From Acanthamoeba castellanii str. Neff (Eukaryota > Discosea > Longamoebia > Acanthamoebidae), in assembly GCF_000313135.1 (NCBI RefSeq), contig NW_004457441.1:13692-30440 (forward strand): a stretch of 16,749 nucleotides of DNA. The letters run 5' to 3'. Below are positions 10,386 to 16,749 of this stretch, piece after piece. Each line of letters begins with the position of its first letter. Position 1 is the stretch's first letter. A program made the translations under genes and the position numbers. The notes beneath the pieces were generated by a model. It was not told the origin of the DNA, did not search any database, and saw nothing but the letters and a program-made list of their open reading frames with translations.

Positions 10386-12512
10386 TCACATGTCATCAGC
10401 GTGAGGGGTACCGGTGCAGGGGTCGTCCTTGGAGACGGGGAAGAAGTTGAGGAAGACGGTCTTGCCCCACTCCTGCTCCTCCTGGTCGGGCTTGGCGGGC
10501 TTCTCCGGCTGCGGCTGCGGTTGCGGCCCCGACTCGCACATGTCATCGCCGCTGCTGTCGTCGGGCGATCGCTCTCCGGCTTGGCTGCGATCTGACCCCT
10601 GCTCCTGTTTCTGCTCGGCCGCGGCGGCCTCTTCCTGCTCCTCCCGCCGGGCCTTCTCCTCTTCTTCGCGGGACTTGGCTCGGTTGGCCTCGCCGTCGAG
10701 CACCACCACCAGCGGCACCCCGTCCTCGTACTCACCCACCACCCTGCACCACACAATAGAGAAATATAATATAAATATAATATAAACTACAATAAATAAA
10801 ACATAAAAATCAAAATAGATGTAAATAAAAATGCTGACGTGGCGTGGCTGTGCGTACTGGGCGAGGGGATCGATTTGGCCCAGGCAGCGGCTGCCGTGGC
10901 GCGTGGTGTCGATCTGGGAGTTGCGCACGCCGGTCATGATCGGGTGTCTGCTCTTCTCCCGCTTCTGGTGGGCGTCGCCAACCGGCGGATAGAGCCGATT
11001 GGCGGGCTTGATGGGGTAGAAGCTCTCGGTCCACTTGCCCTGCAGCTGGTAGCTCTGTCGTGTGCGTCGTGTGCGTCGTGTCGTGTGTCGTGTCGTGTGT
11101 CGTGTCGTCAGCAGTAGAGCGGCGCGAAGCTTCCGGGGGAGTATAGATACCTTCATGTGCGTGTAGATGCAGAAGATAACGCCTCCGCCCGACTTGAGAA
11201 ACGCCGGAGGCCGTCGCCCAGTGATTTCTGTACAGAAACGTGCGCGTGCGGTGAGCGCGTGTCGTGTGTGTCGTGTCGTGTGTCGTGTGTGTTGAAGGCC
11301 AGACAGAGAGCAGCAGTGAAGGTACCTTCATTGTCTCACTGCCGGACATGGCGGCGAAGTAGATGATCGTGTCATACTTCATGAAGAGGTTGTCATCGTA
11401 GTCGACATAGCTGTAGAACCCTGCGGCGGGTTGGCCGCCTTGTTGTCGTGATTGCACATGAGGTGGCATATGTCGGCGTGAATGCCAAACTTCTTCAGCT
11501 GCCTGTGTGTGTGTGTGTTAGTGTAAAAGATAGAATTAATCGACAAAAAACATGACCCAGAAAGGAGCGAAATGTGTTGTGTGCACACCTGATGGTGTCC
11601 ATGTCGTAGTTGTTGTTGTGGGACGTGTGGTAGGTCACCACCAGAACCCGCAGAGTCTGCATTTCCGACACTCGCGTAAGCTCCAAAAACACGACACACG
11701 ACACGCACCACACACACAGCTAAGAAGAAGAAGAAGAAAGAGAAGAGCACTTTGCGACGGAGGTATTCGCGGCGCCAGTCGATGGGGTAGTTATCATCGA
11801 AGGCCTGCTGAAGCGATCGGCCGGCGTCGACCAGCCACGGATCGCTCTCGCTGCCCCTCTCGTCGCGCCACGCACCCTCGGGCGGCGGCTGCACTCCCCG
11901 CCGCGCATCGTTCTCCTGTAGTTCCCCCCGCCGCTGTCAGTCATCGTCGCTTTCGTTCTTTTGCTCCTTCGTTCTTCGTTCTTTGTGCCGCACGACACGA
12001 CACACACGGCACGACACGCGCGGGCAAGGGTGCAGCGTACGGGCAGCTCGACGTTGGGTCGGGCGAAGTGGAGGCGGCGCCAGTGCGGGAGCCAGAGGGC
12101 GGGGTCGAGGGCCAGGCTGCGCCAGAGCCGGCTGGTGCGGGCCACGTCGCCGGCCAGGTGGGCCAGGGGCACGAAGCCGAGCACGTGCTGCATGACCTCG
12201 ACCGGCAGGACCTCCTCGATCGACACATCTTCCGGCGACCGCGTAGAAGATGATGATGAAGAGTCGTCGATGTCATGGAGAGAAGAGAAAGGGGGGATGG
12301 AATGAGCAAGAGGGAGAGCAAGAACATTCGATGGGAGAATGAAAGGATGAAGAGGAGGAAGAGCATGATGATGACGATGAAGAGTGCTGCATGTTCTTGT
12401 CCATAGGAATGTTGATGGGAGCAGAAGATGAAGAAGATGAAGATGGAGAAGATGAAGAAGAGATTTGAGGAAGAGCAAGGTGGTGGAAGAAGCTGCTGGG
12501 CGTAGTAGCCAT
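10386..12512 (-). CDS. F-box protein fused to a glutamine-amidotransferase/ThuA-like domain
   Basis: Probable SCF ubiquitin-ligase receptor. Minus-strand exons: 12512-12326 (tentative, Ser-rich start MATTPSSFFHH), 12228-12041, 11933-11751 (or from 11915), 11680-11589, 11502-11326, 11227-11151, 11054-10858 and 10743-10386. The second exon is the F-box (VSIEEVLPVEVMQHVLGFVP, then LWRSLALDPALW). Next comes a segment rich in acidic and aromatic residues (DPWLVDAGRSLQQAF, then DWRREYLRRK), then an alpha/beta domain with LRVLVVTYHTSHNNNYDM, DTIIYFAAMSG, LKSGGGVIF, HPIMTGV and YEDGVPLVVVLDG, as in class I amidotransferase-like or ThuA folds. I see no convincing Cys-His-Glu triad. A Glu/Gln-rich insertion separates the last strand, TVFLNFFPVSKD, from the rest. 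Near 11411-11460 and 11193-11227 the best-matching frame needs a shift or an unusual splice (see findings). The first exon and start are weak. Confidence 0.68.
11057..11108. repeat. CGTGT-type repeat tract in an F-box gene intron
   Basis: Imperfect repeats of TCGTGTGCG and TCGTGTCGTGTG fill the start of the minus-strand intron 11150-11055, next to the acceptor of the exon at 11054. A sister tract lies at about 11257-11295 in the preceding intron. Confidence 0.85.
12240..12490. repeat. GAAGAT/GATGAA-rich low-complexity block
   Basis: The plus strand is made largely of GAA, GAT and GAG triplets; on the minus strand the same bases read TCTTCATCT, giving Ser runs. This is the 5' part of the F-box gene and may be coding (poly-Ser N-terminus) or 5' UTR. 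Replication slippage here could explain why the start frame is not clean. Confidence 0.7.
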
Positions 12513-13043
12513 TCCTCTACGTTTTCCTCAAACAAAAACAAACAAAAGAAAGAGAGCTTCGCTACACTTCGTCTTCTACTGCGCAAGTAGAAGGCGGAAG
12601 GAAGCGAAGAGGTGCTGTGCAGAGAGAGAGAGCGGTGGTGGGTAGAGGGGGAATGAAAAAAACAAAGGGAAGGAGTTGGGGGCGGGAGGGCGACGTTGTC
12701 CTGATGATGGCAGCGCCGGCCATGATCCGGTTGACGGCTGCGGCTGGCGGAAGCCAAACCGCCGAAGACCTCTCGCGGAGATAAACACGACAACCGTTGG
12801 CACTTACACACAAATCCTCACAATTGCATAATTAATATTGACAAGATAGTCCGTTTGATATTTATTTTCATTATTTATTTTACTTATAAAATTATTAATA
12901 GTAACAGAAAAAGAAAGAAAGAAAAAAAGAATGAATGCGACCGGTTTGCGGACGTCTTCGTTTGTGGCAAAGTGGTAGAGGTACAGGCTGGTGAGGGACT
13001 AAGCCATCATCAGCATCAGTCGAGAGTGTTTGGGGGGGGGGCT
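12513..13043. other. Spacer between the F-box gene start and the coiled-coil gene stop
   Basis: No gene is recognised. A minus-strand frame stays open up to 12811, in phase with the F-box exon, so 5' exons or 5' UTR of that gene may lie here; a GTAGAG donor at 12520 and Met codons at 12811 and 12725 are candidates. The part 12830-12930 is AT- and A-rich and probably contains the 3' end or promoter signals of the neighbours. Confidence 0.5.
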
Positions 13044-14368
13044 TTACACGGTGCGCTTGTTGTAACCGCCCTTGCTGGCCGGCAGATAGGCCCGCCGCTC
13101 GTGCAGCTCGCGCTCCATCCACCACGACCCACCGAGCGGCAGCGTGTTCTTGACCTCCTCCAGGTAGGCCTCGGCCGCCGACAGCCGCTGCTTGGCCTCC
13201 TCCAGCGCCGCCTCGGCCGCCGCCTTGGCCTCCTCAGCGCGCTGGCGACCAGCCTCGGCCTCGCGTCGGGCGGCCTGGGCGGCGGCGCGGGCGGTCGACG
13301 CGCGCTCGGTGGCTTCGCGCGCGGCCTGCGCAGCGCGCTCGGCCTTCTTCACAGCGGCCTCCTGCGTGATCTTGGCCTTGCGCAGCGGCAGCGGGTCCGA
13401 CGACAGGTGCTGGGCCAGCTCGTTCTTGGCCCGGTTCTTGGCCACGATGGAGCCCTCCTCGGAGAGCCGCGTGAGCTCGGCCGTGCGCGCGTTGAAGGCC
13501 TCCTCCTGGGCCTGGAGCTCGTGGAGCGCGGCGTCGAGCTCCTGCTTGGCCGCCCGCAGCTCCTCCTCGCGCGCGTGCGCCTCCTGCTCCTTGGCGATGG
13601 CCTCCTGCTCGGCGGCCTTGGCGTCGGCCTCCTGGCGGGTGGCGGTGCGCACGGCCTCGGCGGCCTCCTGGTCGCGAGCCTCCGACGCCTGGAACGCCGC
13701 CGTCACCTGCCCCCAAAAAGAAAACAAACGAAAAGAAAAAGCAAAAAAAAGAAAAGAAAAGCGGTTGATCAGAGATGAACACCCCATTTCTCTTCAAGAT
13801 GGAGCACAGTGATAGAGGTGAAGAGGCCAGGGCGTGCGGTGGGTGGTGTGGGGGTGGGGGGGTACCTCGTCGAGGAGCTTCTGGGCCTTTTCGATGTCAT
13901 CCTTGTTGCCCTGGGGCGCGTTGACCAGCTCCTTCCAGTCGACCCCATACTTGAAGATGAGCATGTGGATCAGTGGCACCTTCTTGGCCACGCCCGTCTC
14001 GATCGCCCCCAGCGACCGCAACCTGCACGCCACCAGTTCATCAATCTTTGTTAAGCCCCATGAAAAAGATGTGCAACCCCAAGAAGAAGAGGAGGGAGGG
14101 CGGCGGGGGGGGGGTACTTGTCGCGCATGGCCTGGACGGTCATGGTCTCCTTGAAGTGCTCGAGGAACCGGTGGGCCTGGAACTCGTCGAGCTCGGTGCC
14201 GTCGGCCTTGCGCTCCAGGTCCAGCTCGGCGGCCTTGTGCACAAAGCTCCACAGCTTCTCGGCCTCGCCCTTGGCCTGCAGCTGGTCCCAGAAGGCGTTG
14301 AGGAACCACACGGCCTGGTCCTTGTAGGGCCGCGCCGCCAGCTGCGCCAACTTCTGCTTCTCTGCCAT
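13044..14368 (-). CDS. Coiled-coil protein with helical N-terminal module, 356 residues, uncharacterised
   Basis: Three exons, 14368-14118, 14022-13866 and 13706-13044, join in frame and end at TAA. Residues 1-136 form a helical module: KDQAVWFLNAFWDQLQAKGE, LDEFQAHRFLEHFKETMTV, then KVPLIHMLIFKYGVDWKELV. Residues about 137-325 are an Ala/Glu/Arg-rich continuous coiled coil without prolines until its end. The C-terminus has an unusual aromatic tail, GGSWWMERELHERRAYLP (about 328-345). I have the impression that similar N-terminal and tail motifs occur in unnamed proteins of other protists, but cannot verify it. It may be a cytoskeletal or scaffold protein; no catalytic motif is visible. The start is the first Met and fits the module. 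Coding GC is very high, which produces long false frames on the opposite strand. Confidence 0.87.
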
Positions 14369-14615
14369 GATGCTTTGCTCTGCTCTGCTCTTCTTCTCTT
14401 CTCTGCTTTGCTCTCTGCTCTGCTCCTCGCAGCACTTCCTCAGCTGGCTGGTTTTCCTTTATTTAATTTTATTCTACGCTCTTTGATTGGTTGGTGGTTG
14501 TCCTTCACGAAGAGGCGTAAGCAACATGCCTTGTGCTGGCCAAAGGGGAGAGAGGAAGAGTACTTACAAAGATCTTGTGGGATTGTGTGTCTATTTACAA
14601 TCTTTGTGGAGTTGT

Positions 14616-16283
14616 TCAGAAGCAAAGATGGACCCTGTCCTCCAATGAAGGAGACTGCAGTGGTGGTGATGCCAAATTGTTGGGCACAACTGTGGTACGT
14701 GCAGCAGGAGTGATGTGGGAGGCATCCCTGAACTGGCGCCACTCCAGCTCGGCTCTCTGCTTCAGCTGATCACAGTACAGCTCCAGCTTCTCTTGGTGCT
14801 GCTCTTCATCATCACATGCTCCCTCCTGTGCCCAGGGAGGGCATCTCACCCCGAGCACATCCTCCACACACACCACTGCGCATCGCAGCTGTGTTGTGGT
14901 ACACAAACATCATACAACATCACACAACACAGCTAAGAATGTTGGCGTACAACACACCGTTCCCATCGTTGTTGGGAATGGTACGTACCTGGCCTGTGGG
15001 TCCGTAGAAGAACTGCGCTCTGATGTGGGCGTCGACCATGTGGCCCGTTCGCTGCATCATCTCCGCACGTTGCCACACGATATCACTCACACCCATCGGC
15101 TCCCTTGAACCAGCCAACGGCGCATTCAATATGATGATATGATGATACGATGGCGATGATTAGCTTGAACCAATGAGTCGGAGGAGAATGAATCAAAGCG
15201 GTGAGATGATTGGAGGGGGGGGGGCTGGCACCTACCCGGTGCCGAAGAGAAGGCGGTGGAGCTGCCAGGTCTTGTCGGGCACGAGAATCATGAATGTGCG
15301 CGGTTTGGAGAACAGCAAATCCTCCTGCGAGTGGCCCACCAGTCGGCACAGCTGCGGGTTGACAAACATGTGCCGAGCTTGCAGCGGTCCGGCGAAATAG
15401 CTCACAAGTGTAGGCTTCCTGCCACCGCCCCACATTGCAACCGCCCAACCGAACCACCAATCAGTCAACTCCACTTCATCAGTGCCGTTGGTTGGCCGGG
15501 TGGTGCACATGCTGAGCTGGTGGTGGTGGGTGGTACCCAGGATCGGCACCGACGAAGGGTCTGCCGCGCATGTCGTAGTCCCGAAGGAACGGGAACTGTT
15601 GGAGCACCACACGATCGCTGATGACGACCGGCGACGACGCCTGCGGACAATACGGTTGATGTGGGATGACGGCGGCGGTGGCGGGTCGACAGCGATCTGC
15701 CTTCTGTTCCAACCTTGGCTGGTCCGAGTGCGGTGGTGCGTGTTGGTGTTGGGCGACCAGCGATCGGAGCTCGCGCAGGGCCTCGCGGTGCTTGCGCTGG
15801 CGTTTCTTCAGGCGGGCGTTGTCGTGCTCGAGCTGGCGCACCCGCTTGACCAACCCATTGAGGGCCTCCGCGAGAAAGACGCCCGATTTGGCGCTGTCGC
15901 CCGTGGGTGGCCCACCGAGCGCTGCCGTAGGTACCGCCACCGGTGGTTTCTCTTTCCTCGTCCAGTCGGCCGAAGGGTGGGGCTGGCTGGGCATTGGTGC
16001 GGTTACGGCTGGCGTCGGCTGTGGCACGATCGCCACTTGGCGCCGCGCCGGTTCGGTGCCTGTGAACAGGCAGGATTAGTATAAAATACTAAAATAAATA
16101 TAAATGTAAATATAAATAAATACAGAGAAACCCCCCACGTCGGGAAAAAATGAAGGGGGACGTACCTCGACTGGGGCGACGGGGCCTTCCGCGGCCTCGC
16201 GGCTTGGGTGGTTGGGCAGAAGGATGAGAGCAGTTTGTTGTCTGCATTGTTGAGCCGGGCGCTCCGGGGACCCAGTTCTCCAT
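14616..16283 (-). CDS. AT-hook, coiled-coil and PAS-like protein, probable transcription regulator, 403 residues
   Basis: Five exons, 16283-16166, 16059-15537, 15418-15236, 15103-14989 and 14888-14616, join in frame and end at TGA. Residues 28-36 are PRGRGRPRR, a classic AT-hook that binds the minor groove. Residues 100-143 form a basic amphipathic coil (VKRVRQLEHDNARLKKRQRK onward), similar to a leucine-zipper region but lacking a clear bZIP basic signature. Residues about 190-330 look like a PAS-type domain: MFVNPQLCRLVGHSQEDLLF, then RTFMILVPDKT and DIVWQRAEMM. Fungal ERT1/AcuK regulators have a similar PAS segment behind a zinc cluster; no zinc cluster is seen here. The C-terminal part contains an acidic stretch and a helix rich in Glu/Arg (DQLKQRAELEWRQFRDASH). 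The Met at 16283 is chosen as the first before the AT-hook. The frame remains open upstream to 16487, so a longer N-terminus is possible. Confidence 0.75.
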
Positions 16284-16496
16284 CTTGACACTCTTGGGTG
16301 TGCTCTTGTGTGGTAACGCGTTTGGACATATAATATTATCTCCACATCGCTGATTAAATAACGCTAAAATCCCCGTGTTGTAAACTGTCTTTAGCACGAT
16401 GAGCGCCTTGAGGTTCCTCTCGAGCACGAACTGCGGGCCATGCCTGAACAGCCCCTCGAGCGCCACGTGGCTGCCCTCACCCACCAATAAGAACGC
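16284..16496 (-). other. Exon-like block of uncertain membership
   Basis: From 16487 down to 16385 the minus strand is GC-rich and reads well in one frame (GEGSHVALEGLFRHGPQFVL, then ERNLKALIVLKTV). That frame is the same as the first exon of the AT-hook gene. Below 16380 it becomes AT-rich. It could be a 5' extension of the AT-hook gene or a last exon of the gene at the right edge: a GTGAGC donor at 16501 and a TGTTCAG acceptor near 16445 join in phase. Confidence 0.4.
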
Positions 16497-16749
16497 TCAC
16501 GTCATATCTTCGATCGAAAGGTCGTTGGCTATTCTGGAATAGTAGTAGTCGTCGTTAGTAGGAGATCAGTTGGTTACCTGGCGACGTTGAGGCCGTTGGC
16601 CGCCAGCAGCACCATGATGCTCGGCGAGCTGCTCCCCACCAGCGGCAGAACAACTGTGTTGACGTCGGTGGCTGCTGCCGACCATCCCCCGCATCCTGGT
16701 GGGCTCCCCTTGGTCCCCGCTGTGGAGGTCGGCCGGGGCCGACGGTGGG
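16497..16749 (-). CDS. 3' part of an unrecognised gene, cut by the window edge
   Basis: An exon from the window edge to 16578 reads TVVLPLVGSSSPSIMVLLAA, then NGLNVA, and splices (AG/GTAACC to TATTCCAG, phase 2) to a short exon 16533-16497 encoding RIANDLSIEDMT and then TGA. The phase agreement and clean splice sites support a real gene, but I do not recognise the family. The TGA may not be the true end, because GTGAGC overlaps it and would act as a good donor to the block on its left. Confidence 0.5.

Noticed and set aside
9968..10450. 160-codon open frame on the plus strand past pirin
   Set aside because: It runs into the coding end of the minus-strand F-box gene, is low complexity in part and covers hairpins; no family match.
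11552..12253. 233-codon open frame on the plus strand across the F-box region
   Set aside because: It crosses introns and repeats of the minus-strand gene, and its translation is Arg/His low complexity.
12855..13778. 307-codon open frame on the plus strand opposite the coiled-coil gene
   Set aside because: It is a mirror of GC-rich, Ala/Glu-coded sequence; its translation is Leu/Gly/Arg low complexity, while the minus strand gives a spliced, motif-bearing protein.

Overview
The window looks like nuclear DNA of a free-living amoebozoan, most likely Acanthamoeba or a close relative. The evidence is GC-rich exons cut by many short GT-AG introns, introns loaded with (TG)n and CGTGT/ACACG tracts, closely packed genes on both strands, and protein sequences that are eukaryotic but not fungal, plant or animal. 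I recognise no CRISPR array, tRNA, rRNA, transposon or virus. All gene models were built by hand, checking that each splice junction keeps the reading frame.

Layout from left to right: (1) 1-2000, minus: a LETM1-type mitochondrial inner-membrane protein, cut by the left edge. (2) 2001-2922: gene-poor spacer. (3) 2923-3541, plus: a three-exon gene for a small lysine-rich protein of 131 residues. (4) 3629-6812, minus: an 11-exon cytosolic glutamyl-tRNA synthetase of 755 residues, convergent with gene 3 across only 87 bases. (5) 7019-7340, minus: a small helical protein of unknown function. (6) 7522-8670, plus, divergent from gene 5: an iodothyronine-deiodinase-like selenoprotein. Its active-site selenocysteine is an in-frame TGA at 8084-8086, and a form II SECIS element lies in the 3' region at about 8705-8782. 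(7) 8995-9949, plus: a pirin-family cupin, preceded by a 20-bp perfect palindrome. (8) 10386 to about 12512, minus: an F-box protein fused to a domain that looks like a class I glutamine-amidotransferase/ThuA fold, with two frame problems. (9) 13044-14368, minus: a coiled-coil protein with a conserved-looking helical N-terminus and an aromatic C-terminal tail. (10) 14616-16283, minus: an AT-hook, coiled-coil and PAS-like protein, probably a transcription regulator. (11) 16497-16749, minus: the 3' end of an unrecognised gene.

The genes do not form a pathway; this is an ordinary mix of housekeeping and regulatory genes. The outstanding item is the selenoprotein. A normal gene finder would end it at the TGA or split it in two, yet the splice phases, the family active-site context and the SECIS agree on a single 268-residue protein. 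The second theme is regulatory novelty: an F-box-amidotransferase-like fusion, and a PAS protein with an AT-hook.
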